Source of the DNA: Leifsonia xyli subsp. xyli str. CTCB07
GTDB taxonomy: Bacteria > Actinomycetota > Actinomycetes > Actinomycetales > Microbacteriaceae
NCBI RefSeq assembly: GCF_000007665.1
Contig: NC_006087.1
Location: forward strand, 2,294,001-2,358,000
Length of the DNA stretch: 64,000 bases
Reading direction: 5' to 3'
Of this stretch, positions 18,970 through 28,398 are shown in pieces. A model generated the notes under the pieces. It saw nothing but the letters and a program-made list of their open reading frames with translations. It was not told where the DNA came from and ran no database searches. Positions within the stretch are counted from its first letter, which is position 1. Each line of letters starts with the position of its first letter. Both the position numbers and the translations under genes were made by a program.

Positions 18970-20072
18970 ATGATCGCATCCACGCTCGGGCCCATTTTGC
19001 GGACCCGTCCTCGCACGGAGACCCGCACGCCGATCACCAGCACCTACAACGAACTGCTCGGACGCGTCCGCGGCGAGGGCCTTCTCGAACGGCGCCGCGG
19101 CTTCTACATCGCCATTTTCGCCGTCCTCTCGGCCGCCTTGCTCGGTGCCATCGCCGGGTTCGTGCTGCTGGGCGACTCCTGGTTCCAGCTCCTCATCGGC
19201 GCGGCCCTCAACCTGATCTTCACCCAGTTCGCCTTCCTTTTCTCCAAGGCCACGAGGCCTCCCACAGGCAGGTGTTCGCCTCCGGCCCCACCAACGCCCG
19301 CGCCGGCCGGCTCATCGCGACCTGGCTCGTCGGCATGAGCTACCAGTGGTGGATGATCAAGCACGCCCGGCACCACGCCAACCAGAACGCCAAGGGCAAA
19401 GACCCCGACATCGCCTTCGACACCATCTCCTTCACCGAAGAAGATGCAGCCCGCCAACGCGGCCTGCTCGCCGCGATCACTCGCCGGCAGGGCTACCTGT
19501 TCTTCCCGCTGCTCCTGCTGGAGGGCGTCAACCTCCACGTCACCTCCATCCGGTCGCTCCTATCCCGGGGACCTGTCGAACGCCGCACGGCCGAGCTCGT
19601 CGCCATCGGGCTGCGGCTCTCGACCTACATCACGATCGTGTTCCTGATGCTGCCGCTGGGAATGGCGTTCGCGTTCCTCGGCGTGCAGTTCGCCGTGTTC
19701 GGCGTCTACATGGGGGCCTCGTTCGCCCCCAACCACAAGGGCATGCCGTTACTGCCGACCGGATCCCGAGTCGATTTCCTGAACAAAAAGGTGCTGACTT
19801 CCCGCAACATCCGCGGCGGCTGGACGATGAGGATGCTCATGGGCGGCCTCAACCACCAGATCGAACATCATCTCTTCCCCAGCATGCCCCGACCCCACTT
19901 GCGCCGCGCCCGAGAACTCGTCCGCGACCACTGCGCCACCCATGGCATCCCCTACACCGAGACCAGCCTCGTGAACTCCTACCGGATCATCATCCGTTAC
20001 CTCAACCGGGTCGGCCTCGCCGCCCGCGACCCCTTCGACTGCCCCGCAGCCCACCGGTTCAGACGCGCGTGA
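18970..20072 (+). pseudogene. Membrane fatty acid desaturase, one frameshift
   Basis: ATG 18970 follows GGAGG. The first part (about 95 codons) has two hydrophobic spans (FYIAIFAVLSAALLGAIAGF). At about 19240-19252 one base too many shifts the frame just before the first histidine box HEASH. The second frame carries HARHHAN and NHQIEHHLFPSMPR, the other iron-binding boxes, and ends at TGA 20070-20072. With the frame repaired this is a normal acyl-lipid or acyl-CoA desaturase of about 367 residues. Confidence 0.86.
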
Positions 20073-20107
20073 ACATCCACACTGAGTCACCCATCCACGC
20101 TGACGAG

Positions 20108-20702
20108 CCCCCTCACAAGGGTCTGCTGCATGGTTTGGTGTGAATGGTCTGACATGCCGGCCTTGTAGGGGGTGGTGGGAAGGGTCGTGATGACCGAGAC
20201 GATGGATGCCGTGGATGCGGCAATTGAGGATGATGACCGGCCGACGGTTGCGGAGTTTGAGCTGGCGTGGGACTTGGTGCGCCCGGCGCGGGAGCAGGGC
20301 GCGTCGATGTCGGCGCCCGGGTTGATGCGCGCGCTGACAAAGAGCGTGCTGGAGACCGTGCTGGATGAGGAGTTCGCCGAGCACCTCGGATACGGCAAGC
20401 ATGACGTGGCCGGGTATCACACCGGCAACTCCCGTAACGGCACGAGGTCAAAGACCGTGATCACAGACGCGGTCGGCCCGGTTGTGATCGAGGTCCCGAG
20501 GGGCCGGGAGGGTTCCTTTGAACCCAAGATTGTCCGTAAGCATCAACGCCGGCTGGGGCAGGTGGACGAGATTATCCTGTCGTTGACTGCCCGCGGGCTG
20601 ACCACGGGAGAGATTTCCGCCCTCTTCGCCGAGATCTATGGCGCCTCCGTATCGAAGGACACGATCAGCCGGATCACGGACAAGGTGTCCGAGGAGATGA
20701 TT
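20108..20702 (+). mobile_element. IS256-family element, second copy, truncated
   Basis: Left part of the element at 6.5-7.8 kb in opposite orientation. It begins near GGGTCTGCTGCATGG, which also resembles an IS3 end, and breaks off at 20699 into a YVTN gene fragment. Confidence 0.75.
20190..20699 (+). pseudogene. IS256-family transposase, N-terminal 170 codons
   Basis: From ATG 20190 (MTETMDAVDAAIEDD) the protein is the same as the N-terminal part of the 7.8-kb copy up to ITDKVSEEM, then continues into unrelated sequence and stops at 20856-20858. The catalytic core is missing. Confidence 0.88.
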
Positions 20703-20930
20703 CCCGATTCAGCGATCAGGTCAGCACGACACCTGCGGCTTTCGCGGAAACGACTCCTTCTACGATCTCGGTCGGCAAGAGTCCGGTCGCGGTCGCGGTT
20801 GGGCCACATTCAAAGAATGTGTACGCTGCCAACCAGGATGGCAATACGGTATCGGTGATTGATGCCGCCTCGCATCAAGTCACCTCCACAGTCCAGGTCG
20901 GCCAGAAGGCGACGGGAGTCGCAGTTTGAT
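20703..20930 (+). pseudogene. YVTN beta-propeller gene fragment (duplicate of 40.9-41.1 kb)
   Basis: Encodes AETTPSTISVGKSPVAVAVG, PHSKNVYAANQDGNTVSVID, AASHQVTSTVQVGQKATGVA. It is nearly identical to the complement of 40907-41110. It has two GTCGCG units where the intact gene has four. No start codon or signal peptide. Confidence 0.85.
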
Positions 20931-20936
20931 TAGCCC

Positions 20937-21068
20937 TGGGTTTTGTTCCTATCGGGCGGCTTGGGAGGCGGGTGTTCCCAAGGGTGTGTCGAGGCCAGCG
21001 TAGTAGTCGGTTTCGACCTCGGTGGGAGTGCGCATGTCGAGCTCTCCGTGGAGGCGCTGGTTGTTCCA
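20937..21068 (-). pseudogene. IS3-family OrfB C-terminal fragment
   Basis: VRWWNNQRLHGELDMRTPTE, VETDYYAGLDTPLGTPASQ then stop. Similar tails occur at 42137-42225 and 45075-45140, showing several lost copies of one IS3 type. Confidence 0.75.
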
Positions 21069-21069
21069 C

Positions 21070-21404
21070 CACCTCACGATCTGTTTGACCTGCGGCAGCG
21101 GTGTCTTCGTCAGCATCGATCGTGGACGGCTGGAGACCGATCCGTCATCCTGGCAGGGCCTTCCGAACGCAACCGGGTCGCCCCTTTCGGGCGGTAACGG
21201 GCGAGATCATGAACATCTTCGACGCGACCGGCGCCGGCCAGCCTTCCTCGATTGCACGGGGTCAGGCAGCGTTAGCGTGGGAAACGAGGGCCTCCCGGTT
21301 CGTGAAGCGGTTGAACTCAACAGCTCCACTTCACAACCAGAGGACCACCCCTCTCAGCTCCCGTCACAACCATGTCACCGAAACAACCTCTCTGGACACC
21401 ACAG
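21070..21404 (-). mobile_element. IS481-family element, 5' end remnant
   Basis: The complement matches the first 250-330 bp of the IS481 element at 52179-53290 with many substitutions (for example KMFMISPVTARK). Its outer end (AACAACCTCTCTGGACACC) is followed by CTAG at 21405-21408, the same target tetranucleotide as the other copies. Confidence 0.72.
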
Positions 21405-21529
21405 CTAGCAAAAGCGGTCATCGGCCGCGACGAGTCTGCACCGTGCGCTGTACGTCGCGGGGTCGCTACCTGGCTACCCGCCGAGTTGGGTTTTCTGCCC
21501 GTCTGTGCGGCCTCGTGTGCGTGCAAGCG

Positions 21530-22261
21530 CTACGCGGATCGTGTCGAGGGAACCCTGTGAGACATCCGCAGACGAGCCGTGACGGATGCCACGGCGAGAG
21601 TGGTGACAGGAACCAGCACCATAGATGCAAGCACGTCCGTCCCATAATGCACACCGAGATAGAGCCGAGACCAGCCTGTGACGACGACGAGGCCCAGCGC
21701 GACGAAGAAGAGTGCGCCGCGCAAGCGTCGTCTGTCGAGCACGACGAGAAGAGCGAGCGCCCACGCGGCGGCGAAAGCGGTATGACCACTGGGATAGCTG
21801 AACATGGGAGCGCCGTTTGCCCCGGAAGGCGGATAGGTCAGCATCGAAGGGTCAGGTCCTAAACGACATACCAAGAGCTTCATCAGTCCCATCGCCGCGC
21901 TCGGTATCCCGATCAAGAGCGCGACTTGCAACGCCACGAACCAGGAACGCTTGGCGGCCCCGATCAGCCCCACGGTCGCGAGACCGATGAGCACCGCGCC
22001 GGTCGGTCCGAAGACGACCTCGATCGTGCCTGCGATCATGTCGCTGACAGCCGTATGGGCGTTGTTCGCCGCGATGACGAAACGCATCTCATCGGCCGTC
22101 CAGGACGCTGACGGTGAAATGACGAGCCCGATCAGGAGCAACCCGAAGAAGGTCGCGACGAACAACGTCACCGACAAGGACGTCAAGAGTATCGACCGTC
22201 TCTCACCGAATTGTCTTGGCTCGGTGGAACGAGACAGATCGTCCCGGACGTCTTTAGCCAT
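21530..22261 (-). CDS. PAP2-superfamily membrane phosphatase
   Basis: A 243-residue integral membrane protein with about six spans. The three phosphatase motifs are present: KLLVCRLGPDP (motif 1), SYPSGHTAFAAAW (motif 2 with catalytic His) and SRLYLGVHYGTDV (motif 3 with His and Asp). Family members remove phosphate from phosphatidic acid, undecaprenyl pyrophosphate or similar lipids at the outer membrane face. ATG 22261 opens onto an AT-rich promoter region. Intact and single-gene. Confidence 0.9.
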   Translation of the reverse strand: MAKDVRDDLSRSTEPRQFGERRSILLTSLSVTLFVATFFGLLLIGLVISPSASWTADEMRFVIAANNAHTAVSDMIAGTIEVVFGPTGAVLIGLATVGLIGAAKRSWFVALQVALLIGIPSAAMGLMKLLVCRLGPDPSMLTYPPSGANGAPMFSYPSGHTAFAAAWALALLVVLDRRRLRGALFFVALGLVVVTGWSRLYLGVHYGTDVLASMVLVPVTTLAVASVTARLRMSHRVPSTRSA

Positions 22262-22978
22262 GTTGTGAATTTTTATCGTCCTCCCAAATTCCTGATCAAC
22301 GCTCCCGTTCGCCGCTGTCCTTGGGGCTGCGAAAGCGGCGGCGAGTGCTCTCCGACCGCGGCGGCGTTAAAAACGCTAAAAAAATAAATCTAATAAAAGA
22401 TAGCCGAGTTGGCGACCTGTTAGCTGTGCTGGCTCTTCCTACCCCAGGGGTTTTTCTCGTCGCTGGATGGATGCTTTGGCGGAAGACCCAGCACAGTTAT
22501 ACCATGGCACCCGAGTGATCACGCAAGGCGCGATGCTGACAGTTTTGGGCCGGAGCCGGAGCGCGGAGCCTGGTAATGATTTGCTATGTCATATATTTGT
22601 TGGCCTGGTGTTTGGAGCGTGTTAACAGCTCAGCTGTAGGTGAGGCCAGGACTCTATTTCCTTGAGATTTGGATGCCGCAGTGTGGGCAGCAAGCTGCGC
22701 AGCGGACCTCGTTTCTACGCATGGATGTTGCCGGTGCGTGCAGGATTGCATGATGATACTGACGCTTTCAAACACCGCAAATGGTCACCGACGACGTGCG
22801 CGCCGGACGGGCCGTGGTCGTTACTTCTACGAGCCCAATTCGCAACATCAAGGCTGACCGCTACGTGATCCTGGGCCACTGCACTCGACGCATGTTCATT
22901 GAAGTCTTCCAAGTACCAGTGCCGACTACCGACGGCGGGAAGAGTGATCGCATCGGGCTCCCGTGGCCAGGAGTAGCG
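22262..22978. other. 717-base region without a convincing gene
   Basis: AT-richer than its surroundings in 22360-22410 (promoter side of the PAP2 gene). A weak plus frame 22321-22518 (MGLRKRRRVLSDRGG, then LPTPGVFLVAGWMLWRK) has one hydrophobic stretch but no clear ribosome-binding site. An imperfect inverted repeat (GCTGTGCTGG-CTCTTCC near 22423, complement ending 22497) spans about 75 bp within it. 22520-22978 holds only short unsupported frames. Confidence 0.4.
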
Positions 22979-22982
22979 CTAG

Positions 22983-24074
22983 GTGTACTCGGCCATGAGG
23001 TTGGTTCCGTTGCGTGGCTTGTGAACGAAGAGGACCCCCGGGCTTAGTGGAGATATCTGACGTCTTCACGAAGCACACGGAGGTCCCATGCCCCACGCTA
23101 ACGCTCGTCTGACCGTTCACGGCAGGCGGTTGATCGTCGAGCGCGCCCGTGCCGGCTGGAAACAGGCACATATCGCGGCGGCGATGGGAGTCTCCCGTCG
23201 CTGCGTGAAACGCTGGATCGACCGCTACCGCACCGAGGGCGAGGCTGGGCTGCTCGACCGGTCCTCGCGACCCCACAGCAGCCCGACACGCGCGGGGGCC
23301 GACGTCGAGGAGGCAGCGCTCGAGCTGCGCCAGAGGGAGCGCATCGGACGGGACGAGATCGCCGCGCGGCTCGGGCTCTCGCCCCGGACCGTCTCGCGCA
23401 TCCTCGCCCGTCACGGGATCCCGCCGCTGCGGACGCTGGACCCGATCACCGGGGAGGTGATCCGCGCGTCGAAGACCACTGCGGTCCGTTACGAGTGGGA
23501 CCGGCCCGGCGAGCTGGTCCACATGGATGTGAAGAAGCTCGGCAAGATACCCGACGGCGGTGGTTGGAAGGCACACGGCCGCGCGAGCGGATCGATCCTG
23601 CGAGACCGGAACACGAAGGTCGGATTTGACTACGTCCACTCGCTCGTCGACGATCACTCCCGGCTCGCATACTCGGAGGTCCTGCCCGACGAGAAGGGCC
23701 CCACCTGCGCGGCGTTCCTGGAACGCACGATCGCCTACCTCGCCGCCCACGGCATCACTCGCATCGAACGGCTGATCACCGACAACGCCTGGTCCTATCG
23801 CTGGTCGCTGCGCGAGGTCTGCGCCGCGCACGGCATCCGGCAGAAGTTCATCAAGCCGCACTTCCCCTGGCAGAACGGCAAGGCCGAGCGCTTCAACCGC
23901 ACCCTACAGACCGAATGGGCCTACCGGCAGGCCTTCCTCACCAACGCCGACCGCACAGCAACGCTTGCACCCTGGCTCGAGCACTACAACACTGGGCGAC
24001 GCCACTCAGCCCTCGGAGGCCACCCACCCGTCAGCCGCCTGGCACCAACGTGATGGCCGGGTAACCGGGTAAAC
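22983..24074 (+). mobile_element. IS481-family element, complete copy
   Basis: Flanked by CTAG at 22979-22982 and 24075-24078. The ends show imperfect inversion (GTACTCGGCCATGAGGTTGG at the left, CCAACGTGATGGCCGGGTA at the right). One intact transposase gene lies inside. Confidence 0.75.
23088..24053 (+). CDS. IS481-family transposase
   Basis: 321 residues, full length. N-terminal helix-turn-helix (QAHIAAAMGVSRRCVKRWID), then an rve/DDE core with LVHMDVKKLGKIPDGGGWKA (first Asp), RIERLITDNAWSYR (second Asp) and KPHFPWQNGKAERFNRTLQT (Glu). ATG 23088 follows CGGAGGTCCC. No stops or shifts, so it may be active and could mobilise related copies. Confidence 0.93.
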   Translation: MPHANARLTVHGRRLIVERARAGWKQAHIAAAMGVSRRCVKRWIDRYRTEGEAGLLDRSSRPHSSPTRAGADVEEAALELRQRERIGRDEIAARLGLSPRTVSRILARHGIPPLRTLDPITGEVIRASKTTAVRYEWDRPGELVHMDVKKLGKIPDGGGWKAHGRASGSILRDRNTKVGFDYVHSLVDDHSRLAYSEVLPDEKGPTCAAFLERTIAYLAAHGITRIERLITDNAWSYRWSLREVCAAHGIRQKFIKPHFPWQNGKAERFNRTLQTEWAYRQAFLTNADRTATLAPWLEHYNTGRRHSALGGHPPVSRLAPT

Positions 24075-24085
24075 CTAGAGGCAGG

Positions 24086-24111
24086 GGGTGCCGCAGTCAG
24101 TTCTGGCACCC
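24086..24111. terminator. Hairpin after IS481
   Basis: GGGTGCC and GGCACCC pair around a 12-base loop, starting 30 bp past the transposase stop and just outside the element. Confidence 0.35.
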
Positions 24112-24198
24112 GCTCCACGTCCTCGTTGTCGGTCTGTGGTCTCGTAGAGAATCAAGTGGGTTCTCGGGCCGCACCCGTCAAGGAGGTGACCCGCCCAC

Positions 24199-24546
24199 AT
24201 GAGCGAGTCCAACGTCAACACCATGCGCGCCCAGGCCCCGTCCGTCAACGGGCTCGGTTACGGCCCGATCAAACCCCTCGCGGTCAGACTCAACGAGTCC
24301 ACCCGCACGCAGCTGGACATCATCGCCCAGCTGCGTGATCGCAACGTCACCGACGAAGTCCGCCTCGCCATCGAAGCCTGGATCGACAAGGCCAAGTCGA
24401 ACCCGACGATCCCGCGCCGCGCACAGGATCTACGCAACGAGATCGAGCGGGAGGCTGCAGGCAAGCGGGACGCGATCGCGGCGATCTTCGACGCTGCTCC
24501 GCCGTCAAAGACCCCGCGAACGCCGCCGAAGCCCCAGGGGAGCTGA
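24199..24546 (+). CDS. Small RHH-like regulatory protein
   Basis: 115 residues behind a strong AAGGAGGTGA site (24180-24189). The middle (KPLAVRLNESTRTQLDIIAQ, RNVTDEVRLAIEAWIDKAKS) looks like a ribbon-helix-helix fold of plasmid copy-control or antitoxin proteins. A basic and Pro-rich tail follows. No partner toxin is adjacent; the transporter downstream is unrelated. Confidence 0.65.
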   Translation: MSESNVNTMRAQAPSVNGLGYGPIKPLAVRLNESTRTQLDIIAQLRDRNVTDEVRLAIEAWIDKAKSNPTIPRRAQDLRNEIEREAAGKRDAIAAIFDAAPPSKTPRTPPKPQGS

Positions 24547-24649
24547 CAGGTCCACCTCAACGGGCGGCCGGCTCGAGCGACGTCCACCAGGACGCTGCTC
24601 GCAGGCCGCCCCGCCTCACTCTCTAGGAGGGAGACCGCCCCTCGTTTGC

Positions 24650-25570
24650 GTGCTACAGCTTGGAAGACAGTCCTGTTCTCGGTCGCTACCAGCGTCGCGC
24701 GCCGGCCTGTGGTGGGGGCTTCTCGGCGTCACCGCCTTCTCGTTCACGGTGCCCTTCACACGCGTCGCGGTCGAGAACGGGAGCATGTCGGCTCTGTTCG
24801 TCGGCTCCGGTCGTGCGGTGATCGCGGCAGTGCTCGCCGCGCTCGCGCTGGGGCTGACGCGGCAGAAACTCCCGCGCGGCAAGCAGTGGATTCAATCGGC
24901 GGTGGTCGCGGGTGGGGCAGTCGTCGGGTTCCCCCTCCTCACCTCTTTCGCGCTCACCACCGCACCCGCAAGCCACGGGGCCGTGGTGATTGCACTGCTG
25001 CCGGCGGCAACGGCGGTGATCGCGGTGCTGCGCACCGGCGAACGCCCGGCCCACTCGTTCTGGATCGCGGCCACGCTCGGCGCGGTCGCAGCCATGACCT
25101 TCGCCGTCATCCAGGGTGGTGGCTTCGCCGGCCTGCACGTCTCAGACCTGCTGCTGTTCGCCGCGGTCATCGTCTGCGCAATCGGGTACGCAGAAGGCGG
25201 GCTAATCTCCCGCGCGCTCGGATCCTGGCAGACTATCTCCTGGGCGCTCGGGGTCGCCTCGCCGCTGATGATTGTGTTGACCGGCATCGCCGTCGTGCAG
25301 CACCCACCGACCGGCGCACTCGTGCAGTGGGGCGCGTTCGCCTACCTCGCCGCGGTGAGCATGTTCCTCGGATTCTTCGCTTGGTATCGCGGCCTCGCGA
25401 TCGGCCTGATGGCACACGTAAGCCAGGTGCAACTCACCCAGCCGGTGATGAGCATCCTCTGGACGGGCCTGCTGCTGGGTGAGTACATCGGCTGGCAAAC
25501 CATCATCGGCGGCATCGCGGTCATCGGCTGCGCACTTCTGGCCGTGCGCGCCCGCAACCGCGGAAAGTAG
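24650..25570 (+). CDS. EamA/DMT-family transporter
   Basis: About 306 residues with ten predicted spans in two EamA repeats (LWWGLLGVTAFSFTVPFTRV, and in the second half WGAFAYLAAVSMFLGFFAWY, PVMSILWTGLLLGEYIGWQT). Such carriers export amino acids, nucleosides or metabolites; the substrate is unknown. The start is uncertain: GTG 24650 is in frame but 16 bases after AGGAGGGAG, and its first 20 residues are atypical, so the N-terminus may be rearranged. Confidence 0.82.
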   Translation: MLQLGRQSCSRSLPASRAGLWWGLLGVTAFSFTVPFTRVAVENGSMSALFVGSGRAVIAAVLAALALGLTRQKLPRGKQWIQSAVVAGGAVVGFPLLTSFALTTAPASHGAVVIALLPAATAVIAVLRTGERPAHSFWIAATLGAVAAMTFAVIQGGGFAGLHVSDLLLFAAVIVCAIGYAEGGLISRALGSWQTISWALGVASPLMIVLTGIAVVQHPPTGALVQWGAFAYLAAVSMFLGFFAWYRGLAIGLMAHVSQVQLTQPVMSILWTGLLLGEYIGWQTIIGGIAVIGCALLAVRARNRGK

Positions 25571-25903
25571 GGGTTGCGGCGGCGCGAGAGCTATCGGTTT
25601 CCCGCCGGATCACAGCGCCATGACGGGCTCGGAAGAACCCGCCCGTCGAGAAGGTTCGAAACCTCGTCTCCAAACCGCAGATGGGTCGAACTCGACGAGG
25701 ACCTTTCTGTGCCGCAGGTCAAGGCTCATACCGCCCGAACGTGTAAGTATCGCCACGCAGGCGCAGTTGAACGCCCTCCTTGATGAGGCGCTGTCGCACG
25801 TCGTCGCAGCTAGCGTCGAGGCGCGTCGCGACGGCAGGCATGCCGGGCACCCGGGCGACGACGGATGACTCCGCGAATGCGTGCCCACCGTTCGGCGCCG
25901 TGC
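25571..25903 (-). other. Region downstream of the stress protein, doubtful ORF
   Basis: A minus-strand frame 25719-25907 starts at TTG overlapping the stop of the universal stress gene (TTGA). It encodes MSTAPNGGHAFAESSVVARV, then RLDASCDDVRQRLIKEGVQL. It could be a coupled small gene or chance; no family is recognised. Nothing else is seen to 25571. Confidence 0.3.
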
Positions 25904-26344
25904 TCAAGGCGCCTCATCGCCCTCGTGCATGATCATAACCGGGCACGCCGAATGCGCGGCGCACACCGCACTGACCGACCCCAAGAGCAATCCGACGAAC
26001 CCACCGTGTCCGCGGCTACCGAGCACGAAGAGATCGCTGGTTCGGCTCAGCTTCACGAGCGTCGCCGCGACGGCTCCCGGGATGACCTCGGATCTGAAAC
26101 GGGCAGGAGGATCATCGCCGAACACGGCGGCGATCGCCTCACGCCGTGCGGTCTCGGCATCCGTCTCGGGGGTGTCAATGGCGACGGTGACGTATTCACC
26201 CCACGGCGCATAGGACCACAGGGGGACAGCGTGGACGGGGATGTCCAAAACTGTAGAGAGCCGGCCCGCCCAGCGCAAGGCTGCGATGGAGGCGGGGGAG
26301 CCATCCATGCCCACCAGGATGCGGGTCTCGAGACGTTCGTTCAT
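25904..26344 (-). CDS. Universal stress protein, UspA family
   Basis: 146 residues, one Usp domain: TRILVGMDGSPASIAALRWA at the start and the ATP-binding motif GSRGHGGFVGLLLGSVS near the end, followed by CPVMIMHE. Family members bind ATP and support survival under hypoxia and stasis. It lies beside the DevR-like regulator, and a DevR-type palindrome is found 97 bp upstream (26441-26453). Confidence 0.93.
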   Translation of the reverse strand: MNERLETRILVGMDGSPASIAALRWAGRLSTVLDIPVHAVPLWSYAPWGEYVTVAIDTPETDAETARREAIAAVFGDDPPARFRSEVIPGAVAATLVKLSRTSDLFVLGSRGHGGFVGLLLGSVSAVCAAHSACPVMIMHEGDEAP

Positions 26345-26634
26345 GGTCGCTCCTTGGCGTGCGAAAGGTGCAGAGGCGCCGCGGCAACACCGGGGTTGCC
26401 GCGGCGCTCTCGACGGTAGGGAAGGGGCGGCGAGCGGGCCGGGACCTTGGTCCTCCGGGGCGGAGCGGGTGCTTTCTGCCGCGAGAACAGGAGGACCGGG
26501 ATGCCGAAGATCGTCATGTTTCAGATCGAGTCGGTCGACTGTTTGGCGGCGGTCGACTGGGCACAGCGTCGGGCGATACGCGCACCGCGCTCGATTCGAC
26601 CAGGAAGGGTCGATGGTCCCGAGTCGCGCCGATT
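26345..26634. other. Promoter region between usp and devR
   Basis: 290 bases. The DevR-like box at 26441 lies here. A plus-strand frame starting ATG 26501 after GGAGGACC (MPKIVMFQIESVDCLAAVDW) is short and unsupported. Confidence 0.4.
26441..26453. promoter_or_regulatory. DevR/DosR-like box 1 (usp side)
   Basis: GGGACCTTGGTCC, a palindrome (GGACC-TT-GGTCC) resembling the mycobacterial DosR site GGGACTTTNGTCCC. It is 97 bp upstream of the universal stress protein start. Confidence 0.6.
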
Positions 26635-27258
26635 CTACTCGCCGTGGTCTCGCCGGAAGAGGGCGGCCTGTGTCCGGGACGACAATCCCAGCTTGAGCAG
26701 AAGCGAGGAGACGTAGTTCTTGATGGTCTTCTCCGCGAGCCCCAGACGTTCCCCGATCTGGCGGTTGGTCAGACCGTCTGCGATGCAGGCCAGCACTTGT
26801 CGTTCCCGAAGGCCCAGAGACGTCCATCGCGGGTCGTCCGCCGGATCGCCCAGCCGGGCGCTCGTCCGGCGCGCCGCCTCCGGGCTCAAGAGCACCTTTC
26901 CTTGGCCCACTGCGATGATGCTCTCCAGCAGACCGCTTCCCGTCGTCGACTTGAGCAGGTACCCGGCGGCGCCAGCGAGGACCGCAGCGAGCACGGCGTC
27001 GTCGTCGTCGAACGCCGTCAGAATCAGACACGCGGTGCCCAACTCGGAACGCACCTGTCGGCAGAGGTCGATCCCGCTCCCGTCGGGCAGACGCAGATCC
27101 AGCACGGCGACGTCGGGACGACAGGCACGGATGCGTTCGATCGCGCTGCGCACCGTGCCCGCCTCGCCAACGACTTCCATGTCGTGTCGCGTGGCGATCA
27201 GGTCAGCGAGCCCACGCCGAACGATTTCGTGGTCGTCCACCAAGAACACGGCAATCAT
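26635..27258 (-). CDS. devR: NarL/DevR-type response regulator
   Basis: 207 residues from ATG 27258 (MIAVFLVDDHEIVRRGLADL). Receiver domain with acidic pair D8-D9 and phospho-acceptor D54 (VAVLDLRLPDGSG). LuxR-type helix-turn-helix at about 140-200 (LGLRERQVLACIADGLTNRQ, IGERLGLAEKTIKNYVSSLL). The same order and sequence features are seen in DevR/DosR, the hypoxia and NO regulator of actinobacteria. It is divergent from the sensor-kinase gene, with a palindromic box between them. The gene is intact; its cognate sensor is not. The symbol is by family resemblance. Confidence 0.85.
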   Translation of the reverse strand: MIAVFLVDDHEIVRRGLADLIATRHDMEVVGEAGTVRSAIERIRACRPDVAVLDLRLPDGSGIDLCRQVRSELGTACLILTAFDDDDAVLAAVLAGAAGYLLKSTTGSGLLESIIAVGQGKVLLSPEAARRTSARLGDPADDPRWTSLGLRERQVLACIADGLTNRQIGERLGLAEKTIKNYVSSLLLKLGLSSRTQAALFRRDHGE

Positions 27259-27362
27259 CGTCGCCAGCACCCCTCCCTGTGCGGACACCATTGTGGCCCC
27301 GCTGCGCGCGGGCCACAATGGTCGAGTGCCCCGATCTCACGTCCGACGGGCGCGGACGATTC

Positions 27363-27376
27363 GGGACCAAGGTCCC
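27363..27376. promoter_or_regulatory. DevR/DosR-like box 2 (sensor gene)
   Basis: GGGACCAAGGTCCC, a perfect 14-bp palindrome, 66 bp before the sensor-kinase start (27442) and 105 bp before the divergent devR start. It suits autoregulation of both. Confidence 0.65.
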
Positions 27377-28398
27377 ACTACGTCGTCGTGTCCCGACTCG
27401 CGTTTCGTCGGGGTACGATCACCGCCGACGACAGGAGCACCGTGACGAACTCTTCCGATCCGCAGAGAGCCGACACGACGGCCCTCGCGCGCATGATCTC
27501 GGCGATGCGTCAGGATGCCACGGGAGCGCGCACGGTGGAAGAGAAACTGAAGGACCTCCTCGTGGCATCGCAGGTGCTCACCGCTTCGCTGGACCTCGCA
27601 GACGTCCTGCATCAGGTGGTCGAGACGGCGGTCCGGCTGGTCGGTGCTCGGTACGGAGCGCTTGGCGTCATCGGACCCGACGGTGCCCTGCGCGACTTCC
27701 TGCACGTCGGAATGAGCGAGGTGCAGGTCCGCGCCATCGGCCACCCTTGAGGACGCGGACTCTTGGGGGCGGTCATGCACACCGCCGCGACGATTCGCCT
27801 CCCCGATCTCTCGAAGGACGACCGTTCGACGGGCTTTCCGGCGGGCCACCCCCACATGGGGGCATTCCTCAGAGTACCGGTGCGCACACGCAACGACGTG
27901 TACGGAAACCTCTACCTGACCGAGCCCGGGCCCGGTGTTTTCACCGCGGAGGACGAGGCGATCATCTGAAGCACTGGCCGCTATCGCGGGCACGGCGATC
28001 GAGAATGCCCGATTGTACGAGCGAGCGCATCGGCAGACACAGCTCAGCACCGCGCTCTCCGAGGTCACGGCGATGCTGCTTGACCCGACGCAGACCGATC
28101 CGCTGGCGGTCGGCGCCGACAACTGTGCGGGGGTGGTGGGGGAGTCGTCGCCTCGGTGGTCGTCCCCGAACAAGGATTGCCGTCGCTCTGCGTCCGAGCG
28201 GCATCCGGTGCGCACTCCGCCGACCTCCTGGGGCGGCGACTGCCGGGAGGCGACTCTCTTGCCGCACGCGCGATCTCTTCAGGTGACGTCGTCGTGGACC
28301 AGGGAACAGAGATCACGCTGTACGGCCCCGACCTCGTCGTCGGTGCGACCGCCGCCGTGGCACTGCCGGCGGAAGGAGGGCGCACCGGGGAACTACTT

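Noticed and set aside
26359..27750. 463-codon plus frame opposite devR
   Set aside because: Mostly antisense of devR; only its last 103 codons, from GTG 27442, are the start of devS.
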